From NCBI GenBank assembly GCA_021734595.1, contig JAIPIO010000001.1, positions 1 to 60,726 of the forward strand: a DNA stretch of 60,726 nucleotides, in the 5' to 3' direction. The first letter of the stretch is position 1, and the number at the start of each line of letters is the position of its first letter. The notes below the pieces were generated by a model that was not told where the DNA came from, did no database searches, and worked only from the letters and a program-made list of their open reading frames with translations. The DNA comes from Kiritimatiellales bacterium. GTDB taxonomy: Bacteria; Verrucomicrobiota; Kiritimatiellia; Kiritimatiellales; Pontiellaceae. A program made the translations under genes and the position numbers. This document shows positions 7,469-15,524 of the stretch, in pieces.

Positions 7469-8788
7469 ATGAACTTTGTTGAACAGGTCGGCAACGCACT
7501 CAAAGCCGGCGGTCACCAACCCGGTACGGCCCTCGTCGCCGGGGTTTCCGGCGGCGCGGATTCGGTGGCGCTGCTGCGCTCTTTCCATGCACTGGGAATT
7601 CCCGTCACGGTTGCCCACCTCAACCACCAGCTGCGCGGCGCGGACTCCGACGCCGACGAGCAATTCGTCCGCGCGCTCGCCGATGAATTGAAATTTCCAA
7701 TGGTTGGAAGATCCTGCAATGTCAAAAAGCTGGCGGCGGATAACGGCTGGTCGCTGGAGATGGCGGCACGGCAGGCGCGGCACGGGGTTTTCGGGGCGGT
7801 TGCCGATGGCGGCATGGTTGCGCTGGCGCACAACGCGGACGACCAGGCGGAAACCTTCCTGCTCAAGCTCGCCCGCGGTGCGGGACCGGACGGCTTGAGC
7901 GGAATGCCGGCGTTCCAACCTCTGGACAACTTTTCGGTGATTCGTCCCATGCTTGGAATTTACCGGACGGAAATCATCCAATGGCTGGAAGCAACCGGCT
8001 TCGGCTGGCGCGAGGACGCCAGCAACCGGGACGATGCCTTCCTGCGCAACCGCGTCCGCCACGAAATTCTTCCAATGCTTGGAACCCGCCTCAACCCGGA
8101 TATCAAGAACACCATCCTGCGCACCATGGACGTTCTGCGGGCGGAGAACGAGTGGATGGATGGGATGCTGGACGGCTTTACGCTGGACACGGATCAACCC
8201 ATGGCTCTCCAGCGGAGATTATTACGGAAGTGGCTGTTCGAACAAGGCGCGGACAACGTCACTTTCGGCGCGATCGATAAAATCCTGTCCCTGATCGCTT
8301 CCGGCAACGGGACAACCACCTTTGAGTTGAACGACCGGCAACGCGTGGTGGTGGAATACGGCACGCCGCGCTTTGAACATGTGGAGCAGACTTTCCAGTC
8401 TGCTCGGGGCAGACAGGAATGTCTGCCCCACAATCCTGCATGGAAACTGCACTTTGAATTTGGAGCCGGATGGAAAAAGGATCATGGCCGCGGTGCGGGG
8501 ATTTTGCCGGCGGAAGCATCGTTCAACGCAGACAAAGTCGGCGACGCCCCCATCAAGGCCCGCTGTTTCCGTCCGGGCGACCGCATGAACCCGCTGGGCA
8601 TGGAGGGCAGCCGCAAGCTGCAGGATATTTTTACGGACCAGAAAATCCCGCGCGCGCAGCGGGTGGAAATTCCGGTGGTGGAGTGCCGGGGCGAAATCAT
8701 CTGGATTCCGGGCTACCGCACCGCGCGGAGCTGGGAAGTGCGCGGAACGGACGGTAAAGCAGTGCATGTACGCATTGAACACATTTGA
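7469..8788 (+). CDS. tilS: tRNA(Ile)-lysidine synthase TilS
   Basis: TilS attaches lysine to C34 of the CAU-anticodon tRNA-Ile so that it reads AUA. The PP-loop ATP-binding motif SGGADS lies at residues 27-32, followed by family segments AHNADDQAETFLLKLARG, LRNRVRHEILPML and a C-terminal substrate-binding domain (CFRPGDRMNPLGMEGSRKL). ATG 7469 is preferred: the ORF is open further upstream but that part overlaps secA. Two oddities are visible. A double palindrome (8386-8429) is translated in frame near residues 307-321, and several TTCCA-N5-TGGAA sites lie within the gene. ftsH follows, a neighbour tilS has in many bacteria. Confidence 0.95.
   Translation: MNFVEQVGNALKAGGHQPGTALVAGVSGGADSVALLRSFHALGIPVTVAHLNHQLRGADSDADEQFVRALADELKFPMVGRSCNVKKLAADNGWSLEMAARQARHGVFGAVADGGMVALAHNADDQAETFLLKLARGAGPDGLSGMPAFQPLDNFSVIRPMLGIYRTEIIQWLEATGFGWREDASNRDDAFLRNRVRHEILPMLGTRLNPDIKNTILRTMDVLRAENEWMDGMLDGFTLDTDQPMALQRRLLRKWLFEQGADNVTFGAIDKILSLIASGNGTTTFELNDRQRVVVEYGTPRFEHVEQTFQSARGRQECLPHNPAWKLHFEFGAGWKKDHGRGAGILPAEASFNADKVGDAPIKARCFRPGDRMNPLGMEGSRKLQDIFTDQKIPRAQRVEIPVVECRGEIIWIPGYRTARSWEVRGTDGKAVHVRIEHI
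7695..8084. repeat. TTCCA-N5-TGGAA sites inside tilS
   Basis: Exact copies lie at 7695-7709 and 8070-8084. Degenerate copies lie at 7913-7927, 7944-7958 and 7976-7990, spaced 31 and 32 bp, the same spacing as the intergenic arrays. The copy at 8070 encodes the conserved LPML of the TilS family without adding residues, so it was formed by codon choice or substitution, not by insertion. Confidence 0.7.
8386..8429. repeat. Double palindrome translated within tilS
   Basis: Two adjacent perfect hairpins: GCAGACT-ttcc-AGTCTGC (8386-8403) and GGGGCAGACA-ggaa-TGTCTGCCCC (8406-8429). They are translated as QTFQSARGRQECLPHN in a poorly conserved stretch ahead of the C-terminal domain. The arrangement resembles palindromic elements that insert in frame into genes, such as the Rickettsia palindromic elements. 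Confidence 0.8.
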
Positions 8789-8878
8789 AGGCGTGGACTC
8801 CAACTTTGTGTCCTTATCGTTGCATTTCCGCAAAAGCGGTGGTAATGATTACCGTGATTTTCAAGGAAAGTGAGCATT

Positions 8879-10906
8879 ATGCCTGATAAAAACCCATTCA
8901 ATAAAGAGAGCAACCAGAATAAGCCGGAGAAAAAGGGACCGCCGCAGATGCCGTTCCGCGGCATGGCGATTTCGTTTCTGATGATTGCAATCTTCATGAC
9001 GGTTCTGCACCTGTTTTCAAATTCGACGCAAAAGCGTGATGAGAAAGACTATACCGAATTCGTTACCATGGTTCAGCAGGGCCGTGTTTCCAAATGCGAC
9101 ATCGCACACGATGGTGCCGGCAACCATTATATTACCGGGGAATCGAAGGACCTCAACGCGGCGGGCACGACGCAGTTCCGGGTGGAGATTATCCTGACGG
9201 ACAAGCTGATGGACCTGCTGGAGGAACACGGCGTACAGGTTAAGGTGAAACGTCCCCGAACCATGCTGCTGCAGGTGCTGGCAAATGTAATTCCGTTCAT
9301 CCTGATTTTCGGCATCATCTATTTCCTGTTTGTCCGGCAGATGAAAAGCGCGGGGCGCGGGGCGATGAGCTTCGGGAAGAGCCGGGCAAAACTGCTTACG
9401 CAGGACAAGAACAAGATCACCTTCAACGATGTGGCCGGCGTGGCGGAGGCCAAGGAGGAGTTGCTGGAAGTGGTCGATTTCCTGAAGGATCCGAAGCAAT
9501 TCCAGAAACTCGGCGGCAAGATGCCCAAAGGGGTTCTGCTGTCCGGTCGGCCCGGCACGGGCAAGACCCTGCTGGCGAAAGCCGTTGCCGGCGAAGCCGA
9601 TGTCCCCTTCTTCACGATCAGCGGCTCGGATTTCGTGGAAATGTTTGTCGGGATCGGCGCGTCGCGCGTGCGGGATATGTTTGAGCAGGGCAAGAAAAAC
9701 GCGCCGTGCATTATCTTTATCGACGAAATCGATGCCGTAGGCCGGAGCCGTTTCAGCGGCATCGGCGGCGGGCACGACGAACGCGAACAGACCCTGAATG
9801 CCCTGCTGGTGGAAATGGACGGTTTCGACACGCAGGAAGGAATCATTATCGTGGCCGCCACCAACCGCCCCGATGTGCTGGATCCCGCTCTGCTTCGCCC
9901 GGGCCGTTTCGACCGACAGGTGGTGGTGGATCTTCCGACGCTGGAAGGACGCGAGGCCATTCTTAAAATCCATGTCCGCAATGTCCGTCTGTCAGAAGAG
10001 GTGGATCTGAAAAAAGGCGCCCGCGGAACGCCGGGCTTTTCCGGGGCAGACCTGGCCAATCTGGTGAACGAGGCCGCCCTGATGGCCTCGCGCCGCGGCG
10101 CCGATTTCGTGGAACAGACGGATATGGAGGAGGCGCGCGACAAGGTGATGTGGGGACGTGAACGCCGTAGCCATGTGCTGGATGCAGAGGAGAAAAAACT
10201 GACGGCCTATCATGAGGCCGGCCACGCCGTCGCCATGTATTGTACACCGGACTGCGAACCGATCCACAAGGTCACGATCATTCCACGGGGGCAAGCGCTC
10301 GGGGCAACGATGCAGCTACCGGAAAAGGACCGCTATACACAATCACAGAAACGGATTGAAGCCGACCTGATTTCGTTTATGGGCGGTCGCGCGGCGGAAG
10401 AGCTTATTTTCGGCGAGGTGACCACCGGCGCCCACAACGATATTGAGCGCTCCACCTTGATTGCCCGGGCCATGGTCTGTGAATACGGTATGAGCAAACT
10501 TCTGGGACCCCAGAACCTGGGAAGCCACAACAAACCGGTATTCCTGGGACAGGGCATCAGCGGCGCGCATGAACACAGCGAGGAAACTGCGCAAAAGATC
10601 GATCAGGAAGTGCAACGTATCCTTACAGAAGCCTATGATGCATGCATGAAAATCCTCGTCGACAACAAGGACAAGCTCATCACCCTCTCCGAGCTGCTGA
10701 TCGAGTGCGAAATGCTGACCTTTGACGACGTCGACGCCATCATGAAGACCGGGAAGCTACCGGAGCCCGTTGACTCCGAGAAAATTCCGCCCGTCGCGCC
10801 GGAGTCGCAGGAACCGAAAGCGGTTGTCTCTGATCAAGCAGATGCGGATGGCCGCACGGACGAGGATGCGCCCCCCGCCGCCGAGGTAGAGCCCGGGAGT
10901 ATTTAA
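8879..10906 (+). CDS. ftsH: ATP-dependent zinc metalloprotease FtsH
   Basis: This membrane-anchored AAA+ protease degrades misfolded and short-lived membrane proteins. Visible are two membrane segments (about residues 29-46 and 130-152) bracketing a periplasmic loop, the AAA module with Walker A GRPGTGKT (223-230), Walker B IIFIDEIDAVG and the second region of homology, then the zinc-site HEAGH (445-449). The C-terminal tail is acidic and proline-rich. The usual GPPGTGKT is altered to GRPGTGKT. ATG 8879 is chosen because AAGGA lies 11 bases upstream; GTG 8870 would be too close to it. A lipoprotein gene follows. Confidence 0.97.
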   Translation: MPDKNPFNKESNQNKPEKKGPPQMPFRGMAISFLMIAIFMTVLHLFSNSTQKRDEKDYTEFVTMVQQGRVSKCDIAHDGAGNHYITGESKDLNAAGTTQFRVEIILTDKLMDLLEEHGVQVKVKRPRTMLLQVLANVIPFILIFGIIYFLFVRQMKSAGRGAMSFGKSRAKLLTQDKNKITFNDVAGVAEAKEELLEVVDFLKDPKQFQKLGGKMPKGVLLSGRPGTGKTLLAKAVAGEADVPFFTISGSDFVEMFVGIGASRVRDMFEQGKKNAPCIIFIDEIDAVGRSRFSGIGGGHDEREQTLNALLVEMDGFDTQEGIIIVAATNRPDVLDPALLRPGRFDRQVVVDLPTLEGREAILKIHVRNVRLSEEVDLKKGARGTPGFSGADLANLVNEAALMASRRGADFVEQTDMEEARDKVMWGRERRSHVLDAEEKKLTAYHEAGHAVAMYCTPDCEPIHKVTIIPRGQALGATMQLPEKDRYTQSQKRIEADLISFMGGRAAEELIFGEVTTGAHNDIERSTLIARAMVCEYGMSKLLGPQNLGSHNKPVFLGQGISGAHEHSEETAQKIDQEVQRILTEAYDACMKILVDNKDKLITLSELLIECEMLTFDDVDAIMKTGKLPEPVDSEKIPPVAPESQEPKAVVSDQADADGRTDEDAPPAAEVEPGSI

Positions 10907-10944
10907 TAATTTACTTCTGTTTTTTTCGGCGTTACTGTCTGCTC

Positions 10945-11292
10945 ATGAAAATGATGAAATACATATCAATAGTGGTTGCCTTGATTCTCATCGCCGGATG
11001 CGCAACATCTTTCCGTCCCTGGAATTTAAGCAAGATTGAGCCGGGAATGGATAAAGGGCAGGTGGTTGATATTCTAGGAAATCCATCGTCCGCAAAGCAG
11101 GACGGTACTGTTGAATATCTGCATTACACCTATTCCGACGAACCGATCATCACCCCCATCGACGGATCCACCCAGAACTTCGACCAGCAATACCCGTTCT
11201 TTGAGGAACGGGCGGAAAAACAGATGAAGTCATACCATTATGTGGTTAAGCTTCAGGACGGGAAAGTGGTCTCCTACGAAGAAATGAACTGA
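10945..11292 (+). CDS. BamE/SmpA-like small lipoprotein
   Basis: The 115-residue protein begins with a short basic start, a hydrophobic segment and the lipobox LIAGC (cysteine about residue 19), so it is probably lipid-anchored. IEPGMDKGQVVDILGNPSS matches the turn typical of the SmpA/OmlA (BamE) fold, whose best-known member assists outer-membrane protein assembly by the BAM complex. The fold is widespread in unrelated small lipoproteins, so a BAM role is only inferred. It ends ten bases from the convergent next gene. Confidence 0.7.
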   Translation: MKMMKYISIVVALILIAGCATSFRPWNLSKIEPGMDKGQVVDILGNPSSAKQDGTVEYLHYTYSDEPIITPIDGSTQNFDQQYPFFEERAEKQMKSYHYVVKLQDGKVVSYEEMN

Positions 11293-11302
11293 CCGTCGCC
11301 GG

Positions 11303-12268
11303 TTACCTGTTGTTGTTTATCTTCGGCATCACTCCATCGATGAACGAGTTGTCCTTCATCGGATCCTCAGCGGAGGATTTTTTCCACTGCTCGTACGGAC
11401 TCACCCGCTTATACTCTTCTTGCTTGCGGCGGTCCTCTCCCGGACTCGGCAAAGGTTGATACGGCTGACGCACGGTATCTTTTTGATAAATCCGGTACTT
11501 GGGTTCACGGCGCACAGCGTTGCCGGACCCCAACGGCAGGGGATCTGTTGCGGCAATGCCGGCCGCTGACGATTTATAGCTGCTCCCCGATCTGTAGGAA
11601 CTGCCGTAGGCCGGCTGCTCCTGCAACTCCTTGCCATTATAGTAAACCGGTCGACCGTCATCCTTGCGACTGGTTCGCCCGGAACTGAATGAAAACGCCG
11701 ATTCGGGCCGTGTGTACCCTTTTTTTTGTCCCTGTTGCTGAGTGCCGTAATCAAGGGCCCGCGGATCCTTGATCACCTCAAGCCGCTCCGTTTCACGCTC
11801 ACTGGCAGAACGGGAAAAGTCATAGCCCGTCTTCGGCTGCCCGAAATCTTCATACTGTTTGCCCTGCTGTTGCTGTAGCTCATTGGCAAACCAGTCGTAC
11901 GGATTTTGATCCGCCCGCGCGCCCTCTTCAACCTCCGGCTCCGGTTCCAGCAACCAGCTCATATCTTCTTTCTTAGCCGGCGGGCGCCGCACCAGCTGCG
12001 GCGGCGGAAGGGTTGCAGATTGCACTTTCGTAATCTCTTTCAGCTTCATCGCAGATTTGGCATTCAGCGCTTCATCGATTTCGGCGCTTTCCATCGGCAC
12101 CTCCGCCACGCTGCCGGCAATGGCTCCGTGCTCGCGCAGATACCGGCGGGCAATCCGTTTCTTGCGCTCTTCCGGCGTCTCCTCCCGCGCGGACGCCCAG
12201 CAGGCCATACTGGCCAGCACCAGCATCAAACGCACAAATTTGAAGACGTTGTACAAATTCCTGTTCAT
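11303..12268 (-). CDS. Exported low-complexity protein of unknown function
   Basis: The 321-residue product has a signal peptide (hydrophobic LMLVLASMACWASA, cleavage near residue 27). What follows is a highly charged, Gln-, Pro- and Tyr-rich chain with few hydrophobic residues (stretches such as ELQQQQGKQYEDFGQPKTGY and SYRSGSSYKSS). This suggests a largely disordered periplasmic or surface protein. No family is recognised. The gene converges on the BamE-like lipoprotein and diverges from the ABC operon beginning at 12433, with 164 bp between the starts. Confidence 0.6.
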   Translation of the reverse strand: MNRNLYNVFKFVRLMLVLASMACWASAREETPEERKKRIARRYLREHGAIAGSVAEVPMESAEIDEALNAKSAMKLKEITKVQSATLPPPQLVRRPPAKKEDMSWLLEPEPEVEEGARADQNPYDWFANELQQQQGKQYEDFGQPKTGYDFSRSASERETERLEVIKDPRALDYGTQQQGQKKGYTRPESAFSFSSGRTSRKDDGRPVYYNGKELQEQPAYGSSYRSGSSYKSSAAGIAATDPLPLGSGNAVRREPKYRIYQKDTVRQPYQPLPSPGEDRRKQEEYKRVSPYEQWKKSSAEDPMKDNSFIDGVMPKINNNR

Positions 12269-12372
12269 CGCGGATAAACTACTTTCCCGTGAATAGACGC
12301 GTCAACGCCCGACTTTGTTTAAAAACCGGTCGCACTTTCGGCAAGGCATTTTATTTTCGCTATTAAGCGGGC

Positions 12373-12418
12373 TTCCAACCGTTGGAACTTTTCTGCATAA
12401 TTCTTCCAGCCTTTGGAA
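12373..12418. repeat. Two-site TTCCA-N5-TGGAA array upstream of the ABC operon
   Basis: Exact copies lie at 12373-12387 (core ACCGT) and 12404-12418 (core GCCTT), 31 bp apart. The second ends 14 bases before the ABC ATPase start and merges with the purine-rich GGAAAGAGGG ribosome-binding region. A bound protein here could affect transcription, and the folded RNA could affect translation; both are inference. Confidence 0.85.
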
Positions 12419-12432
12419 AGAGGGTGCATGCG

Positions 12433-13350
12433 ATGAATGAAACCATTATACAGGCCGAAGCGTTGACCAAAACATTCCGCGATTTCTGGATGCGGCCGAA
12501 AATCACGGCCGTCGACAACATCCGCTTTGAAATACAGCGGGGGGAGATATTCGGACTGCTGGGACCCAACGGCTCCGGCAAAAGCACCACCCTGAAAATG
12601 ATTCTGGGACTGCTCCACCCCTCCGCCGGGCGGATTACGGTCTTCGGCCAGGCTCCGCAGGACGTAAAGACCAAACAGCGGATCGGCTACCTGCCCGAAG
12701 AATCCTGCCTGTACGACTATCTGACACCGGAAGAGACGCTGCACTTCTACGGACGGCTTTTCGATCTGGATGCCGCCTCCCGCACGGAACGGGTCGACCA
12801 GCTGCTGGATATGATCGGGCTTGGGCACGCGCGGCGGCGGCCGGTCGGCGAATTTTCAAAAGGCATGGCGCGGCGGGTCGGTCTGGCGCAGGCGCTGATC
12901 AACGATCCCGACCTGATCATACTGGACGAACCCACCGCCGGGCTCGACCCGGTCGGCTGCCGTCAGATAAAAGATCTGATCCTGAACCTCGCGCAACGCG
13001 GAAAAACCGTGCTGCTCTCCTCGCATCTGCTGGCCGATGTGGAAGATGTCTGCGACCGGGTGGCCATTTTGTACAGCGGGAGCATTCGTGCCATGGGCTC
13101 CATCCATGAACTGCTCGAAGAGCAAACCCGCTATCAGTTTGATCTCCCCGAGCTGCCGCCCGAACGAATCCAGGCCGTTCTCAGCAGCCTGAAAGAACTC
13201 GTGGGCGAGGATCTGGACATCCGGCACCCGCGAATTAATCTTGAACGCTTTTTCATCCGCATCGTGGAGGAAGCGCAGCAAGACTCCGCCACCCGGTCCG
13301 GTGCGGTTCCCGTCACCAAAGTGGCCGATTACCTGACGCAATCGGATTAA
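12433..13350 (+). CDS. ABC transporter ATP-binding protein
   Basis: This is the ATPase subunit of an exporter of the ABC-2/NodI type. It shows Walker A GPNGSGKST, Q-loop YLPEESCLYDYLTPEE, a signature FSKGMARRVGLAQAL (a variant of LSGGQ), Walker B LIILDEPTAGLDP and the switch histidine in LLSSHLL. A C-terminal extension of about 80 residues follows the core, as in CcmA-like ATPases. ATG 12433 has GGAAAGAGGG upstream and is preferred over the earlier in-frame ATG at 12382. The permease gene begins three bases after the stop. The cargo is not evident. Confidence 0.88.
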   Translation: MNETIIQAEALTKTFRDFWMRPKITAVDNIRFEIQRGEIFGLLGPNGSGKSTTLKMILGLLHPSAGRITVFGQAPQDVKTKQRIGYLPEESCLYDYLTPEETLHFYGRLFDLDAASRTERVDQLLDMIGLGHARRRPVGEFSKGMARRVGLAQALINDPDLIILDEPTAGLDPVGCRQIKDLILNLAQRGKTVLLSSHLLADVEDVCDRVAILYSGSIRAMGSIHELLEEQTRYQFDLPELPPERIQAVLSSLKELVGEDLDIRHPRINLERFFIRIVEEAQQDSATRSGAVPVTKVADYLTQSD

Positions 13351-13352
13351 CC

Positions 13353-14558
13353 ATGGACAGAATTATTGCCATAGCCGGGCTCGCCGTTCGCAGCGCCATC
13401 CGCTCGCGTGTGGTGGCCGTGCTGGCCGGTTCCGTGCTGGTGCTGGTTGTCCTGCTGCCGCTGACACTGAAAGGCGACGGTACTGTTGAAGGTTATATCC
13501 ATATTCTGCTTTCCTATACCCTCGGTGCCCTCTCCTTTCTGCTCTCGCTGGCCACCCTTTGGGCAGGCTGCGCCGCCGTTTCTACGGACGTGCGTGGCCG
13601 GCAGATCCACCTGATTGCCGTAAAACCGGTCCGGCCCGTCGAAATCTGGCTCGGGAAATGGCTTGGATTGCTGGCGCTCAACGCCGTACTGCTGGCCGCC
13701 GCCGGCACACTGATCTACGGCATGCTGCGCTGGAACACCCGGCCCGCCGCTTTGGATCCGGCCGACCGCGCAACCATTCAATCCCAACTGCTGACCGCCC
13801 GGAAAGCGGTTCCCGCAATCACCGACGGCAAGGTTTTCGGCATCACCTCCGGGGCTTCCAGGCATTGGAAATTTCAGGCTCCGGTTTTCCAAACATTGGA
13901 AACGGGCACCCCGCTGTTTCTCCGCTACCGGATTTCGGCCACCGACATCACCGCGCTGCGCGTGAAGGGACGCTGGAGAACCGCCGGTTTCGAGGCGGAA
14001 ACTGTTTTTATGCCCAACACATTCCAGACCTTGGAACTCCCGTTTCCAGGCATTGGAAAAGACGGAGCACTCGATCTTGAATTCATCAACAGCCACGACC
14101 GGCCACTGACATTGGTTTTCGACCCGCAGCACCCGCCCGCAATCCTCTACCGCTCCGGCAGTTTCGAGATGAACTATGCCCGCTGTCTGCTGATCATTTT
14201 CTGCCAGCTTGCGCTGCTCGCCGCCGTCGGGGTAAGCGCCGGAAGCGTTTTTACCATGCCAGTGGCCGCCTTTGTTTCGGTCTGGGTGCTCATTATGATC
14301 GCATCCAGCGGATTTATTGAACACATGACCGCCAGCGAAAACGCATTGGCCCGGCTCTGGTTTCATTTCCTGAACCTGGTTCTGCTTCCTTTCCGAAACG
14401 AAAATCCACTGGAACCGCTGGCAACCGGCCGTGCGGTTTCATGGGCGGCCGTGGGCCTGGCCGTGCTGCTCAAGGCGGTCCTGTTTTCGGGGTTGCTGGC
14501 ATGGGGAAGTGTCGCCCTCTTTAAACGCGGCGAGATCGCGGGAGGCGGGCGATCATGA
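13353..14558 (+). CDS. ABC-2-type transporter permease
   Basis: The 401-residue membrane protein has about six hydrophobic segments: near residues 15-38, 48-72, 105-125, 270-295, 300-325 and 365-390. A large extracytoplasmic domain lies between the third and fourth. It pairs with the ATPase encoded three bases upstream. The external domain (about residues 165-240) contains four exact TTCCA-N5-TGGAA sites, translated as SRHWKF, FQTLE (twice) and FPGIGK. The next gene overlaps its stop by four bases (ATGA), indicating translational coupling. The substrate is unknown. Confidence 0.75.
   Translation: MDRIIAIAGLAVRSAIRSRVVAVLAGSVLVLVVLLPLTLKGDGTVEGYIHILLSYTLGALSFLLSLATLWAGCAAVSTDVRGRQIHLIAVKPVRPVEIWLGKWLGLLALNAVLLAAAGTLIYGMLRWNTRPAALDPADRATIQSQLLTARKAVPAITDGKVFGITSGASRHWKFQAPVFQTLETGTPLFLRYRISATDITALRVKGRWRTAGFEAETVFMPNTFQTLELPFPGIGKDGALDLEFINSHDRPLTLVFDPQHPPAILYRSGSFEMNYARCLLIIFCQLALLAAVGVSAGSVFTMPVAAFVSVWVLIMIASSGFIEHMTASENALARLWFHFLNLVLLPFRNENPLEPLATGRAVSWAAVGLAVLLKAVLFSGLLAWGSVALFKRGEIAGGGRS
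13856..14058. repeat. Four TTCCA-N5-TGGAA sites inside the permease gene
   Basis: Exact copies lie at 13856-13870 (GGCAT), 13887-13901 (AACAT), 14022-14036 (GACCT) and 14044-14058 (GGCAT). The close pairs are 31 and 22 bp apart, matching the spacing of the intergenic arrays. All lie in the codons for the poorly conserved external domain and keep the frame open. Confidence 0.85.
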
Positions 14559-15487
14559 AAAAAAAGGCCGCCATCTGGTTGCTGCTGGCCGCCGTTGCGC
14601 TGATGGGCGCCGGACAGGTGCAGACCGGCCTGCTCCGAATGCGCACGGCCCATCAACCCGCCGTATTGGAACCGGCAGATGATATGCCGCCGGTAATTGC
14701 TTTCACGACCGTCGCGCTCGGCGGCTTTCGCGGTTTTTTTGCGGATATGCTCTGGATGCGCGCGGCACGCCTGCAAAGGGAGGGTCGCTACTTCGAGATT
14801 GTCCAGCTCGCGGACTGGATTACCAAGCTCGAGCCGCGCTTCCCCGCCGTGTGGACCTATCACGCCTGGAACATGGCCTACAACATCAGCATACTTTTCG
14901 ATGCGCCGAAGGAGCGCTGGCGATGGGTTGAAAACGGCATCCAGCTGCTGCGCAACGACGCGCTGCGCTACAACCCGTCGTCCGCGCAGCTTTACCGGGA
15001 GCTTGGCTGGCTGTTTCAGCACAAGATCGGCAGCGACGACGACAGCGCCCATCTCTACTACAAGCAGCGGTGGGCTGAAAAAATGGAAAGCGCGCTTAGC
15101 CGTCCAAACGAACTCGAGGCGCTCAAGCTTGATCCCGAAACGATGCAGATGCTGGACAAAACGTATGGTGCATTCGACTGGCGCCTACCACAGGCGCACG
15201 CCGTATACTGGGCATGGCACAGCCGCAGCTGCGCGCGTTCCGGTTTTGACAAGGCCGCCGCCAGCCGCATGATTAACCAAAGCATCCTGGATGCCTGCCG
15301 CGCAGGGCGGCTGGTTAGGGACGATTCAACCGGATCGTTCACGTTGCGACCCAATCTTAATCTGCTGCCCTACGCGGAGAAGCTCTTTGAGCAGGCCGCG
15401 AATGAAGGACCGGATGGGGAGACATACCGGGAGGCCAAACAGCAGTTTATACGTTCTTTACTTGCGGACGAGAAGCAGAAGGAGTAG
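14555..15487 (+). CDS. Membrane-anchored TPR-like protein of the ABC operon
   Basis: The 310-residue protein has an N-terminal membrane anchor or signal (AAIWLLLAAVALMGAG). Helical repeat-like stretches follow (LQREGRYFEIVQLADWITKLEP, WTYHAWNMAYNIS, SAQLYRELGWLFQHKIG), suggesting tetratricopeptide-like folding facing the periplasm. The start overlaps the permease stop, so it is probably an accessory subunit of the same transporter. No named family is recognised. Binding of the exported substrate or of a partner protein is an inference from context. Confidence 0.65.
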   Translation: MKKKAAIWLLLAAVALMGAGQVQTGLLRMRTAHQPAVLEPADDMPPVIAFTTVALGGFRGFFADMLWMRAARLQREGRYFEIVQLADWITKLEPRFPAVWTYHAWNMAYNISILFDAPKERWRWVENGIQLLRNDALRYNPSSAQLYRELGWLFQHKIGSDDDSAHLYYKQRWAEKMESALSRPNELEALKLDPETMQMLDKTYGAFDWRLPQAHAVYWAWHSRSCARSGFDKAAASRMINQSILDACRAGRLVRDDSTGSFTLRPNLNLLPYAEKLFEQAANEGPDGETYREAKQQFIRSLLADEKQKE

Positions 15488-15524
15488 ACGGTACGTTTCA
15501 CAATTTAAATGAGGAGAGCCAATT

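Noticed and set aside
9932..9945. TTCC-GACGC-TGGAA in ftsH
   Set aside because: It lacks one base of the motif and codes for the conserved DLPTLEGR of FtsH; coincidence is likely.
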